Source of the DNA: Mycolicibacterium komanii
Lineage (GTDB): Bacteria > Actinomycetota > Actinomycetes > Mycobacteriales > Mycobacteriaceae
Direction: 5' to 3'
Assembly: GCF_001050035.1 (NCBI RefSeq)
Contig: NZ_CVTA01000003.1
Coordinates: 1-64,000 of the forward strand
DNA: 64,000 nucleotides
The notes below the pieces were generated by a model, which saw only the letters and a list, made by a program, of their open reading frames with translations, did not search any database and was not told the origin of the DNA. A program made the translations under genes and the position numbers. Positions 24,738-32,541 of the stretch are shown piece by piece. Position 1 is the first letter of the stretch. Every line of letters begins with the position of its first letter.

Positions 24738-25505
24738 TTATCGCGGGATCCAGCGCGAAACGAGACTCTTGGACAACTGGTCAGAAGGCAAAGGCAAATC
24801 GTCTTGGAGCCTCGGATGCAATCTCTTCAAATCGTTCTGAAGAGCTTTCCGCTTCCTAACCCCTATCGACTCATCGACCGCCGCCCGTACGTCCTCGCGT
24901 TGGAGAAGAATCCAGACGACCTCGGCAAAAATTTTTTTCGTTGCAAGGTGAAGAGTTACCGCGTCTTCGACGAATCCGGCTTTCCAGAGTGACAACACAT
25001 CGCGCTGCCGGTCAGTCGGACACGCAATCGCACTTTCTGCAGCCATGATTTGGTTGTAGACGTCAGCGAGGTAACTCCACTGCGCAGAGAATCGCGTGTA
25101 CAAGGCCACATAAACGCCCGCGAAGATAGCGCCCACCCACTGCAGAGTCTCGGATAGCTCCTTGCCCAAGACCTGCAAATCGAAGTCGAAAGACCAGCCG
25201 GAGGATGCCCATGAGTGGATGGTTATTGCTGGCACATATACGAGAACCGAGATCAGAATGGTACGTATCAGAATTACGTCTCCGCCGTTAGCTCGCCCGG
25301 AGAGAAGAACCCATTCGCCGGTTAGCCCGTTGAAGGTACTCCGCAGCCATGGATTTCGAAGTGTGGGTAGATTCGGTCTTTGATCGTTTCGAAGTGCGGA
25401 ATTAGACGTCCGCTCGCGGCTGTCGGGAGCGCCACGTAGGCATTGATGTAACAGAATGGTCAGCACAAGGGCACCACCAATCACCAATTCGGCCAACGTA
25501 CGCAT
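24738..25505 (-). CDS. Membrane protein of unknown family, 255 aa, in the holA-comEC insertion
   Basis: Three hydrophobic segments: about 5-22 (LAELVIGGALVLTILLHQ), 76-98 (ILIRTILISVLVYVPAITIHSW) and 118-140 (ETLQWVGAIFAGVYVALYTRF). The third is followed by a cytosolic tail with an aromatic, conserved-looking segment (SAQWSYLADVYNQIMAAESAIACPTDRQRDVLSLWKAGFVEDAVTLHLATKKIFAEVVWILLQ) and a basic end. A TAAATT -10 box six bases before the ATG at 25505 suggests a leaderless transcript, so it is probably expressed. Base composition is clearly poorer in GC than its neighbours, a sign of transfer. I recall similar unnamed proteins with a Y-L-A-x-x-Y-N-Q-I motif in accessory regions of other bacteria but cannot give a function. 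Confidence 0.75.
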   Translation of the reverse strand: MRTLAELVIGGALVLTILLHQCLRGAPDSRERTSNSALRNDQRPNLPTLRNPWLRSTFNGLTGEWVLLSGRANGGDVILIRTILISVLVYVPAITIHSWASSGWSFDFDLQVLGKELSETLQWVGAIFAGVYVALYTRFSAQWSYLADVYNQIMAAESAIACPTDRQRDVLSLWKAGFVEDAVTLHLATKKIFAEVVWILLQREDVRAAVDESIGVRKRKALQNDLKRLHPRLQDDLPLPSDQLSKSLVSRWIPR

Positions 25506-25511
25506 GGCGGC

Positions 25512-25517
25512 AATTTA
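25512..25517 (-). promoter_or_regulatory. -10 box TAAATT for the island membrane protein
   Basis: TANNNT hexamer six bases upstream of the ATG at 25505. Confidence 0.55.
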
Positions 25518-25744
25518 GTCCGAAAGACGCCACGGCGGCCGTTATTTGTCAACTCCGATCAGGGTCAAAAATCCCGGTCATCAGGGCATCCGACTTCCTC
25601 GAGCAAGCCCATCCCCGGAGATTGTGACAGGCCAAAACGCGCCCTCCTGGCAGACAGGCGACACGCAAAACACGCAAGCATGGCACGCGCGCTATTGCCG
25701 GAACGTGTCGATGCGGGACCCGACCGCGACGAGCTGAGCGTTAC
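25518..25744. other. Intergenic part of the insertion, no gene seen
   Basis: Low-GC sequence between the membrane-protein promoter and a small minus-strand ORF. No convincing coding frame, repeat or RNA gene. Confidence 0.4.
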
Positions 25745-25885
25745 TCAGGATGCGCCAGAAAATCGCCCCGCCCGGCAACGGAAAGTTTTTTCGCGCGGCA
25801 TCAAATCGCGGTTCTCGTTCTGGCACCAGTCAATGCGGGCTTTGACACGCTCGACATGCCGTTGAGAGGGTTTGGAGCTCCGCAT
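25745..25885 (-). CDS. Possible 46-aa ORF coupled to the comEC stop
   Basis: The ATG at 25885 overlaps the TGA of the altered comEC (TGATG), giving possible translational coupling. The product is basic and hydrophilic (begins MRSSKPSQRHVERVKARIDW, ends RCRAGRFSGAS). It resembles the N-terminal piece of a larger protein rather than a known family, and could simply be a remnant created by the insertion. Confidence 0.3.
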   Translation of the reverse strand: MRSSKPSQRHVERVKARIDWCQNENRDLMPREKTFRCRAGRFSGAS

Positions 25886-27423
25886 CAGGGATGCATGAAA
25901 GCACTCTCGAGGGTCCACGCCAGCAGGCACAGCACGGCGGCGCCCGCCGCAATCCGCACCCAGCCGAAGCGCCACATGAGCACGGCCGTCGCGCCCACCG
26001 CCGCGATCAGCACCACCCCCGGCAGACCCGACGGCACCGACACCGCCGACCCCGGGACGGCCGCGGCCCAGCGGGCCACATGCAGCAGCCACCACAGTTC
26101 CGGTCCGGTGAACCGGATCAGCAGGTCGGCGCCGGCGGGCCACACCCGGCCGAGGGTGGCCGCGGCCGTGCCGATCACGGTGATCGGCGGGATCACCGGG
26201 GCCGCCGCGACATTGGCCGCGACCGATACGACGCTGAACGTGCCCGCCATCCCGGCGACGAGCGGTGCGGTGACCAGTTGCGCGGCGGTGGCCACGCTGA
26301 CCGCGTCGGCGGCGGGCTTGGGCCAGCCCCTCCCGACGAGTCGCTGCGACCACACCGGCGCGATCACGACGAGGGCCGCGGTCGCCGACACCGACAGCGC
26401 GAATCCGACGTCGACGGCCAACTCCGGTGATCCGATCATCAACACCAGCACGCTGGCCGACAGCGCGGGGATGGCCTGCCTACGCCGGTGTGACAACACC
26501 GCCAGCAAGGTGATCGCGCCCATCACGGCCGCGCGCAGCACGCTCGCCGACGGTTGCACGACCACCACGAACGCGAGCAGCGCGACGGCCGCCAGGCCGA
26601 CGGCCGCCCGCGGCCCGATCAGGCCCGCCGTCAGCAAGACTGCGCCGCAGACGATCGTCACGTTCGCGCCGGAGACCGCGGTCAGGTGCGTCAAGCCCGC
26701 AGCGCGGAAGTCAGCGGCCGTCTGACGTGGCACGCCCGAGGTGTCGCCGAGCACGAGCGCGGGCAGCATCGCGGCCTGATCGGCGGGCAGCGACCGTCGT
26801 GCGGCTTCGGCGAAGCCGGCGCGGACTCCGTGGGCGGCGCGCTGGACGGCGGAGGCCTCGCCGTAGGCCGGGTCGCCCACGGCCGACAGCACCGCCACGC
26901 TGAGGTCGCGCCGCGTGGCTGGCCCGATCCGGGCCCGGAACGCCACCGGGGTGCCTGCCGTGAGATCTGCGATGCGAGTGGTCGACGCGAAAACCACGAC
27001 GCGGCCGGACATTTCGTGTCCGTCGAGCGCCACCAGGGAGCCGCGGAACATCGTCCGGTTGCCGCCGAGCGCGCGTGGGCTCTCCGTCGGCGTGACCACG
27101 ACGGCGGCGGTCGCGCCGTAGCGCTCGGTGACCGGGTGGTGGCGGACCTCGTCGACCCGCAGACCGATCGCGATCGCGAACGCCGCGGCCACCAACCCCA
27201 CCGCCAGCACGCCCGCGCCGAGACCCGTCCTGTCACCCGCCGACCCGCGCGCACTACCCCACCACCCCACCGCGGCGGTCGCGGCGACCGACCCCACCGC
27301 TGCGGCCACTGCCCCGCCGCCGGGCCAGAGGATCCCCGCGGCAGTGACCGCCCAGCAGGTCAGCGCCGCGGGCGCCAGCCGCAGATCGAGCGGGCCCGCG
27401 TCGGCGTCCGTCACGACGGTCAC
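25885..27423 (-). CDS. comEC: ComEC/Rec2 competence-family membrane protein with replaced C-terminus
   Basis: A 512-aa polytopic membrane protein, the putative DNA-uptake channel family. The diagnostic segment GLTHLTAVSGANVTIVCGAVLLTAG is present, with VLRAAVMGAITLLAVLSHRRRQAIPALSASVLVLMIGSPELAVDVGFALSVSATAALVVIAPV following. About ten hydrophobic stretches can be drawn. Length equals that of M. tuberculosis ComEC, which also lacks the C-terminal metallo-beta-lactamase domain. After AAVLCLLAW the native tail is replaced by seven residues, TLESAFM-type sequence ending HP, encoded across the insertion junction, so only the extreme C-terminus differs. The GTG start overlaps the comEA stop (GTGA). 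Confidence 0.92.
   Translation of the reverse strand: MTVVTDADAGPLDLRLAPAALTCWAVTAAGILWPGGGAVAAAVGSVAATAAVGWWGSARGSAGDRTGLGAGVLAVGLVAAAFAIAIGLRVDEVRHHPVTERYGATAAVVVTPTESPRALGGNRTMFRGSLVALDGHEMSGRVVVFASTTRIADLTAGTPVAFRARIGPATRRDLSVAVLSAVGDPAYGEASAVQRAAHGVRAGFAEAARRSLPADQAAMLPALVLGDTSGVPRQTAADFRAAGLTHLTAVSGANVTIVCGAVLLTAGLIGPRAAVGLAAVALLAFVVVVQPSASVLRAAVMGAITLLAVLSHRRRQAIPALSASVLVLMIGSPELAVDVGFALSVSATAALVVIAPVWSQRLVGRGWPKPAADAVSVATAAQLVTAPLVAGMAGTFSVVSVAANVAAAPVIPPITVIGTAAATLGRVWPAGADLLIRFTGPELWWLLHVARWAAAVPGSAVSVPSGLPGVVLIAAVGATAVLMWRFGWVRIAAGAAVLCLLAWTLESAFMHP
25913..25942. repeat. Right copy of 30-bp direct repeat
   Basis: Identical to 23956-23985. It marks the right junction between comEC and the roughly 2-kb insertion. 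Confidence 0.8.
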
Positions 27424-28244
27424 ACATGCACGAGGTCGCGCAGCTTCTCCAGCCGCGCCGGTCCGATGCCGTCGACGTCGCCGAGCTGGTCGACGCTGGT
27501 GAACCGGCCGTTCGCGTCTCGCCAGGCCACGATTGCGGCCGCGGTCACCGGGCCGATCCCGGGCAGCGTGTCGAGTTGTTCGACGGTCGCGGTGTTCAGG
27601 TCCACCGTGCCGCCCGCGGATGCGCCGCCGCCCTCCCCGGATGCGGGCGCGTTCGCTGGAACGGGCGCCGCGGCGCCCGAGCTGACGGAGCTGCCCATGG
27701 CGGGCGGCTCACCCGGCGGCGGCGCGATGCCCACGACGATCTGCTCACCGTCGGTGATGCGTCTGGCCATGTTGAGCCCCACCAGGTCGGCGCCGTCTAG
27801 CGGCCCGCCCGCGGCGGTGAGCGCGTCGGCGATCCGCGCACCCGTCGCCAAGGTGACCAGACCCGGCTTGTGCACCAGGCCCACGACGCTGACGACGACG
27901 GGCCCGCCCGGCGCGGGCGACGCGGCATCCGGTGTCGGGCTCGCCGACGAAACCATCTGCACCGGCGGCAGTTTGGCCGCCGCCACGGCCGGACTGTCGT
28001 CACGCAGCAGCACGAACACCGTCACCAGCACGGCGAGAAGCCCGACACCGCCGAGCGCGATGACACCGGCTCGACCGGGATCAGCGCGCACCGCCGCGAT
28101 CCAACCGGCCGCACCGCCGCCGGTGGATTCGGGTAGCCAGCGGGTCAGCGACGTGTCCGGCCGGCGATCCTCATCGACCGGTTCGGGCTCCACTTCGGCG
28201 CCCAGCCTGCGCTGCAGGCGCTCGGCGGGCAGTTCGGTTCGCAT
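27420..28244 (-). CDS. comEA: ComEA-like DNA-binding protein
   Basis: A 274-aa competence-type protein. Cytosolic N-terminus, one membrane helix at about 59-79 (GVIALGGVGLLAVLVTVFVLL), then an extracellular SLBB domain (PVVVSVVGLVHKPGLVTLATGARIADALTAAGG), a Pro/Ala/Gly linker, and a C-terminal helix-hairpin-helix pair (VDLNTATVEQLDTLPGIGPVTAAAIVAWRDANGRFTSVDQLGDVDGIGPARLEKLRDLV) that binds DNA. ATG at 28244. Coupled to comEC downstream by GTGA. Natural competence has not been a routine trait in mycobacteria, so the physiological role is open. Confidence 0.94.
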   Translation of the reverse strand: MRTELPAERLQRRLGAEVEPEPVDEDRRPDTSLTRWLPESTGGGAAGWIAAVRADPGRAGVIALGGVGLLAVLVTVFVLLRDDSPAVAAAKLPPVQMVSSASPTPDAASPAPGGPVVVSVVGLVHKPGLVTLATGARIADALTAAGGPLDGADLVGLNMARRITDGEQIVVGIAPPPGEPPAMGSSVSSGAAAPVPANAPASGEGGGASAGGTVDLNTATVEQLDTLPGIGPVTAAAIVAWRDANGRFTSVDQLGDVDGIGPARLEKLRDLVHV

Positions 28245-28344
28245 GCATGTGAAGTTAGGTGCGGGCGCCGACCGCGCGGCCCGCCAACGGCCGCCGACGA
28301 CGCGCCCTGTGGATGAAATGAGCGTTGGGGATAAGGGGGCTGTC

Positions 28345-28350
28345 TACAGT
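28345..28350 (+). promoter_or_regulatory. -10 box TACAGT for the 241-aa membrane protein
   Basis: TANNNT hexamer seven bases before the GTG at 28358; it excludes the longer TTG start at 28325, which would overlap the promoter. Confidence 0.65.
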
Positions 28351-28357
28351 GTTGGCT

Positions 28358-29083
28358 GTGGATCGTCGAGTGCCGATGGTCGCCGCCATCGCGTTCGCGG
28401 TGCTCTACGCCGTTGCGCTGCTGATCGTTCCGGCACTGCCCGGGATCGACCGACCTGGCCTCGACATCGTCACCCACCTCAACGAGCACTCCGGCGCGAT
28501 GCGGACCCAGGCGCTGCTGTTGGCGTTCGGCTCGCTGGCCTTGGTGGTGGTGCTCGGCCATGCCCGCGACCGGCTCGCGGGTCCGTACGCGTTCGTCTTC
28601 ACCATCGGGTCGGCCGTCGTCCTCGTCCAGATCAGCGTCGCGACCTGGTTCACCGCGGGACTGTCATTGCATCCGGGCGATCTCGGCTCGGGAACCGCGC
28701 GGGCGATCACCGACGTCGTCACGATGTGGGGACCGATCCTGACCGTCGCCGACATCATGGTCGCCGCTCCGATCCTGTTGGCCGCCAACGAAGGACGCTT
28801 TCCCCGCTGGGTCGGCATCGTCGCCGCCGTGTTCGCCGTCGAGCAGCTCATCGAGACGATCACGATCATCGGACCGCCGGGAAGCTTCATCTCCCCTGGC
28901 GGGCCGATGAACCTGTACCTCGGCGGGCCCTTGTTCATCCTGTTCTTCCTGGCGCTCGGCGTGGCGCTGTCGTTTCCCGAAACGCCGCCGTTGCCCGCCG
29001 GGGGTGAGCCCGCGGCAGCGGACACCGAGCCCGTCGCCGAGGACACCGACACGACCGACGGCGTCGAGCCCGAGCCCGAATAA
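28358..29083 (+). CDS. Polytopic membrane protein, 241 aa
   Basis: About six transmembrane stretches: VPMVAAIAFAVLYAVALLIVPAL; ALLLAFGSLALVVVLG; PYAFVFTIGSAVVLVQISVATWFTAGL; ADIMVAAPILLAAN; WVGIVAAVFAVEQLIETITI; and PLFILFFLALGVALSF. A cytosolic acidic tail is rich in D, E, P and T. The leaderless GTG start at 28358 is supported by the TACAGT box. Divergent from comEA and 37 bases before an SDR gene. No family recognised with confidence. Confidence 0.8.
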   Translation: MDRRVPMVAAIAFAVLYAVALLIVPALPGIDRPGLDIVTHLNEHSGAMRTQALLLAFGSLALVVVLGHARDRLAGPYAFVFTIGSAVVLVQISVATWFTAGLSLHPGDLGSGTARAITDVVTMWGPILTVADIMVAAPILLAANEGRFPRWVGIVAAVFAVEQLIETITIIGPPGSFISPGGPMNLYLGGPLFILFFLALGVALSFPETPPLPAGGEPAAADTEPVAEDTDTTDGVEPEPE

Positions 29084-29107
29084 CGCAGCAGGAGCGCACC
29101 GACGCAC

Positions 29108-29113
29108 TAGCAT
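29108..29113 (+). promoter_or_regulatory. -10 box TAGCAT for the SDR gene
   Basis: TANNNT hexamer seven bases before the GTG at 29121. Confidence 0.65.
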
Positions 29114-29120
29114 TCCCCCG

Positions 29121-29927
29121 GTGGCAACGTTGCAGCGGTTCACCGACCGTCGGGTCTTGATCACCGGAGCAGGATCGGGCATCGGACAGGCGACTGTCCT
29201 GCGCATCCTCGAGGAAGGCGGCGCCGTCGTCGCCGCCGACGTCAGCGAGACCGGGCTGGCCGACACCGAGTCCAAAGCCCACGGGATCAAGGGTCGGCTC
29301 ACCACCATCGTGATGGACGTCGGCAGCGCGGAATCCGTGATCACCGGGGTGTCGCTCGCCGTCGCCGCGCTCGACGGCCTGGACGCGCTCGTCAACGCGG
29401 CGGGAATCCTTCGGTCCTGCCACTTCACCGACACCACGCTCGCCGACTTCGAACACGTCCTGCGCGTCAACCTCATCGGGACGTTCCTGGTCACCCGTGA
29501 GGCCCTGCCCGCGTTACGCAAAGGCACGGCGCCGGCGGTCGTCAACTTCAGCTCGACGTCGGCGAACTTCGCCCATCCCTACATGTCGGCGTACGCGGCG
29601 TCCAAGGGCGGCATCCAGGCCATGACACACACGCTGGCACTGGAGTTCAGCAAGGAAGGCATCCGGTTCAACTGCGTGCAACCGGGATCGATCTCCTCCG
29701 GGATGACCGACGGCACAGGGCAATCCGGGCAGAGCGTCGGACCGGGGCTGCCGGACGACGCCGACTACACGCTGTTCGGCAAGATCACGCCGCTCTTACC
29801 GGTCGACGGCGGTGGAATGTTCGCCGGACCCGACGCGGTGGCGGCCGTGGTCGCCATGCTCGCAGCCCCGGAAGCCTATTTCGTCACCGGCACCGAGGTC
29901 CGCGTCGACGGCGGAACTCACATGTAA
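29121..29927 (+). CDS. Short-chain dehydrogenase/reductase
   Basis: A 268-aa classical SDR: VLITGAGSGIGQATVL (TGxxxGIG cofactor loop), DALVNAAGIL, catalytic Ser in NFSSTSANFAHPYMSAYAASKGGIQAM (Tyr and Lys of YxxxK), and the C-terminal IRFNCVQPGSISSGM and FVTGTEVRVDGGTHM. Substrate unknown; oxidation of a hydroxy-acyl or steroid-like compound fits the neighbouring dehydrogenase-type gene 23 bases downstream. Start is GTG 29121 with a -10 box at the leaderless distance; the frame is open farther upstream but that overlaps the previous gene. Confidence 0.93.
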   Translation: MATLQRFTDRRVLITGAGSGIGQATVLRILEEGGAVVAADVSETGLADTESKAHGIKGRLTTIVMDVGSAESVITGVSLAVAALDGLDALVNAAGILRSCHFTDTTLADFEHVLRVNLIGTFLVTREALPALRKGTAPAVVNFSSTSANFAHPYMSAYAASKGGIQAMTHTLALEFSKEGIRFNCVQPGSISSGMTDGTGQSGQSVGPGLPDDADYTLFGKITPLLPVDGGGMFAGPDAVAAVVAMLAAPEAYFVTGTEVRVDGGTHM

Positions 29928-29950
29928 TCAGTTGACACCGAGGAGTTTTC

Positions 29951-31003
29951 GTGACGACACCTGATCTGCCGCTGCGCGTCATCCAGTGGACCACCGGCAA
30001 CATCGGCCGCCGTTCGCTGCACGCGATCATCGGGCGCGAGGACATGGAACTCGTCGGCGTCTACGCCCACGGTGCGGACAAGGTCGGCGTCGACGCGGCA
30101 GAGCTGGCCGGCTGGCCCGAGCCGACCGGGGTGACGGCCACCAACGACATCGATGCGCTGCTGGCGCAGCGGCCCGACGCCTGTTGCTACAACCCGCTGT
30201 GGCCCGACATCGACGAGCTGACCCGGCTTCTCGAAGCCGGCGTCAACGTCTGCTCGAGCGCCGCGTGGATCACCGGCGGCAAGCAGTCGCCCGAGGACCT
30301 GGACCGCATCCGGAAAGCCTGCGAGAAGGGCAATTCGACGATCTTCGGCAGCGGAGCACATCCCGGCATGAGCAACATGGTCGGCATGGTGCTCTCGGGC
30401 GCGTGCGAGCGCGTCGACGAGATCCGCATCACCGAGTCGGTGGATTGTTCGACGTATGAATCGGCGGGCACGCAGGCCGCGATGGGCTTCTCGCAGGATC
30501 CGGACACTCCCGGGCTGGCCGAAAGTGTGCGGCGCGAAAGCGAGGTGTTCGCCGAGTCGGCGGCGATGATGGCCGATGCGATCGGCGCCAAGCTCGACCG
30601 GATGACGTTCGACGTGGAATTCACGACGGCCACCGGCGATTCCGACCTCGGGTTCATGCAGATCCCCGCGGGTACCGTCGCCGGCGTCTACGGGTACCAC
30701 CGCGGCTGGGTGGGTGAGAAGAACGTCGTCAGCGTCGGGTTCAACTGGATCATGGGCGAACACGTCACTCCGCCCAAGCCGCTCGAACACGGCCACGTCA
30801 TCCAGGTGTTCGGACTCCCGAACATGCGCACGGTGCTGCATTGCCTGCCGCCCAGGGACTGGACCGAACCCGGCTTCATGGGCCTGGGCATGATCTACAC
30901 CGCGCTACCGGTGACCAACGCGGTCCCGGCGGTGGTCGCGGCGCCGCCGGGCATCGTGACGCTGAAGGATCTGCCGCCGGTCACCGGGCGTGCCGCGGTC
31001 TGA
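29951..31003 (+). CDS. Rossmann-fold NAD(P)-dependent dehydrogenase (dihydrodipicolinate reductase-like)
   Basis: A 350-aa protein: LRVIQWTTGNIGRRSLHAII is the dinucleotide site, in the form seen in DapB-like and 2,4-diaminopentanoate dehydrogenase-like proteins of actinobacteria. Later segments: GVNVCSSAAWITGGKQ, GSGAHPGMSNMVGMVLSGACERVDEIRITESVDCSTY and GFMGLGMIYTALPVTNAVPAVVAAPPGI. The GTG at 29951 has GAGGAG about seven bases ahead. Probably in one transcript with the SDR. Often found among lipid and steroid catabolism genes in mycobacteria; the reaction is unknown. Confidence 0.82.
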   Translation: MTTPDLPLRVIQWTTGNIGRRSLHAIIGREDMELVGVYAHGADKVGVDAAELAGWPEPTGVTATNDIDALLAQRPDACCYNPLWPDIDELTRLLEAGVNVCSSAAWITGGKQSPEDLDRIRKACEKGNSTIFGSGAHPGMSNMVGMVLSGACERVDEIRITESVDCSTYESAGTQAAMGFSQDPDTPGLAESVRRESEVFAESAAMMADAIGAKLDRMTFDVEFTTATGDSDLGFMQIPAGTVAGVYGYHRGWVGEKNVVSVGFNWIMGEHVTPPKPLEHGHVIQVFGLPNMRTVLHCLPPRDWTEPGFMGLGMIYTALPVTNAVPAVVAAPPGIVTLKDLPPVTGRAAV

Positions 31004-31005
31004 GC

Positions 31006-31629
31006 TCACCGAAGCCGTTGCGCGAGGGTGTCTTTCCCGGGTCCGTCGAGATCGGCGAGCGCGGCGGGCCGACCCGTCATCGCCATCATCAGCGCCTCCC
31101 CCGGGCCGGTCACCTCCGCACCTTGACCGTGGGTCCAGTCGACGTCGGTAGCACTCAGGCGCAGTCCGCGGATACGACGGCCCGCGCCCAGCCGCGGATT
31201 GCCGGGGATCAGCGGCAGGATGCGCGCGAGCCGTTCGGCGGGGATGGTGCGGGGACGGCCGAGCGCACGACGGATGTCCTGGTGATGGACTGTGCCGTCG
31301 ACGAATCCGATCGTGCCGCCGAGGCGAGCCGTCAGACCGCTCGGGTACAGGTGGCGCTTCAAATAGGCCAGCAGCTCGTCGGGTGACAAGCTTGCGAATT
31401 CGTCCACACCAACCTGATTGGCGTTCACCACCATGCCCTTGGCGAACCGCTTGAGCAGACCGGCGGTGCTGAGCTCCTCATAGCTGACCACGTGTGCCAC
31501 AACATCTTTGACCGTCCACTCAGTGCAGAGGCTGGGATGATGCCATTCGTCGGGAGTCAACTCGCCCAGAAACGAGGCCAGGTCGGCCCGTTCGTCGCGG
31601 GTCAGGTCCTTCAGATCGGCGCCCGTCAC
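31006..31629 (-). CDS. Mycothiol-dependent maleylpyruvate isomerase-family (DinB-like) enzyme
   Basis: A 207-aa DinB/MDMPI four-helix protein: LTRDERADLASFLGELTPDEWHHPSLCTEWTVKDVVAHVVSYEE, where the W-x-V-x-x-V-x-A-H-V histidine is a metal ligand, and a second His in FVDGTVHHQDIRRALGRP, then TGPGEALMMAMTGRPAAL, typical of the mycothiol-dependent branch. GTG at 31629 overlaps the AHSA1 stop (GTGA). Third gene of the ArsR-AHSA1-MDMPI operon. It ends two bases from the convergent dehydrogenase gene. Confidence 0.88.
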   Translation of the reverse strand: MTGADLKDLTRDERADLASFLGELTPDEWHHPSLCTEWTVKDVVAHVVSYEELSTAGLLKRFAKGMVVNANQVGVDEFASLSPDELLAYLKRHLYPSGLTARLGGTIGFVDGTVHHQDIRRALGRPRTIPAERLARILPLIPGNPRLGAGRRIRGLRLSATDVDWTHGQGAEVTGPGEALMMAMTGRPAALADLDGPGKDTLAQRLR

Positions 31630-32111
31630 TGCGCTTCCCGATCCAGCAGCTCACCGTAGCGGCGCAGGTACAGCGGCCAGCCCGCATCGCCCCCGACGCC
31701 CGAAGCAACCGAATCCCAACCGTCGCCGTGCCGTTCGATGTGGCGATGCTCGATGCTGACGCGCGTGCGATTGTCCGACTCGGCGGTGAACGCCACCTCC
31801 ACCTCACTGCACCGCGCGGGGTCGGATTCCAGCTGCCACGTCGCGCCGATGTTCCACGAGAAGACGAGGCGATGAGGAGGGTCGACGACCAACACCCGTG
31901 CCCACGCGCACACGCTGCCGTCGACGCCGCGGTCGTAGATGCGGCCGCCCACGTGAGGCTCCAGCACCGTCTCCTCGATCGGCACGCTCAGCAGGTTGTG
32001 TTCGCGGGGTTTGAAGTCGCCGAATCTCTCGGTGAACACCCGAAATGCCTTCTCGAGCGGCGCGTTGACCGTGATGTCTTGGCGGACGACCGCGGACCGG
32101 GCAGAGGTCAT
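31626..32111 (-). CDS. SRPBCC/AHSA1-family protein
   Basis: A 161-aa START-like helix-grip protein: VRQDITVNAPLEKAFRVFTERFGDFKP, VGGRIYDRGVDGSVCAWARVLVVDPPHRLVFSWNIG, EVEVAFTAESDNRTRVSIEHRHIERHG and GWPLYLRRYGELLD. Such proteins bind hydrophobic ligands; in ArsR-AHSA1 pairs they are often of unknown role. ATG at 32111 overlaps the ArsR stop (ATGA), so the longer open frame is not used. Middle gene of a tightly coupled operon. Confidence 0.9.
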   Translation of the reverse strand: MTSARSAVVRQDITVNAPLEKAFRVFTERFGDFKPREHNLLSVPIEETVLEPHVGGRIYDRGVDGSVCAWARVLVVDPPHRLVFSWNIGATWQLESDPARCSEVEVAFTAESDNRTRVSIEHRHIERHGDGWDSVASGVGGDAGWPLYLRRYGELLDREAQ

Positions 32112-32428
32112 CGGGGTTCTCCTTCGCTCTCTACTATCTCCTTGAATCCGGACAGCGCCTGCATCCAGAAGCGGTCGAGTTCGGCCCGCATGGCGGCCAA
32201 TCCGGCCGGGTCCAGCTGATAGACACGGCGGGTTCCGGCGGCGCGGTCGCACACCAACCCGGCGAGCTTGAGCACCTTCAGGTGTTGAGAAACCGCCGGC
32301 CTGCTGACCGGAAGATCGCGGGCCAACTCCCCCACCGCCATCGGCCGGTGCGCGAGGCGTTCGACGATCGACCGCCGGGTGCGGTCGGCCATGGCCACCC
32401 ACGCATCGCCCTCTTGGTAAGCCAGCAC
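32108..32428 (-). CDS. ArsR-family transcriptional regulator
   Basis: A 106-aa winged-helix repressor: AMADRTRRSIVERLAHRPMAVGELARDLPVSRPAVSQHLKVLKLAGLVCDRAAGTRRVYQLDPAGLAAMRAELDRFW. It lacks the metal-binding cysteine pair in helix 3, so it is of the AHSA1-linked kind. The GTG at 32428 is seven bases after a TAACTT -10 box, and a palindrome covers this box, implying autorepression. The frame is open to 32464, but that start would lie upstream of the operator. Heads an overlapping three-gene operon. Confidence 0.88.
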   Translation of the reverse strand: MLAYQEGDAWVAMADRTRRSIVERLAHRPMAVGELARDLPVSRPAVSQHLKVLKLAGLVCDRAAGTRRVYQLDPAGLAAMRAELDRFWMQALSGFKEIVESEGEPR

Positions 32429-32432
32429 GAAC

Positions 32433-32450
32433 GGTAAGTTACCACTTACC
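32433..32450. promoter_or_regulatory. ArsR operator over the -10 box
   Basis: Inverted repeat GGTAAG (32433-32438) and CTTACC (32445-32450), with a nested GGTAA-G-TTACC at 32433-32443. The minus-strand -10 box TAACTT (32436-32441) lies within it, seven bases from the GTG at 32428. A further GGTAAG half-site lies at 32416-32421. Confidence 0.65.
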
Positions 32451-32541
32451 AATGCTCGCGACAAGACCCGCCGAGCGCACGGTTGCGGACACGAAACGCG
32501 AGAGCAGGCGCGAACAAGCGTGCGCTCGCCGCGGGAAGGGG

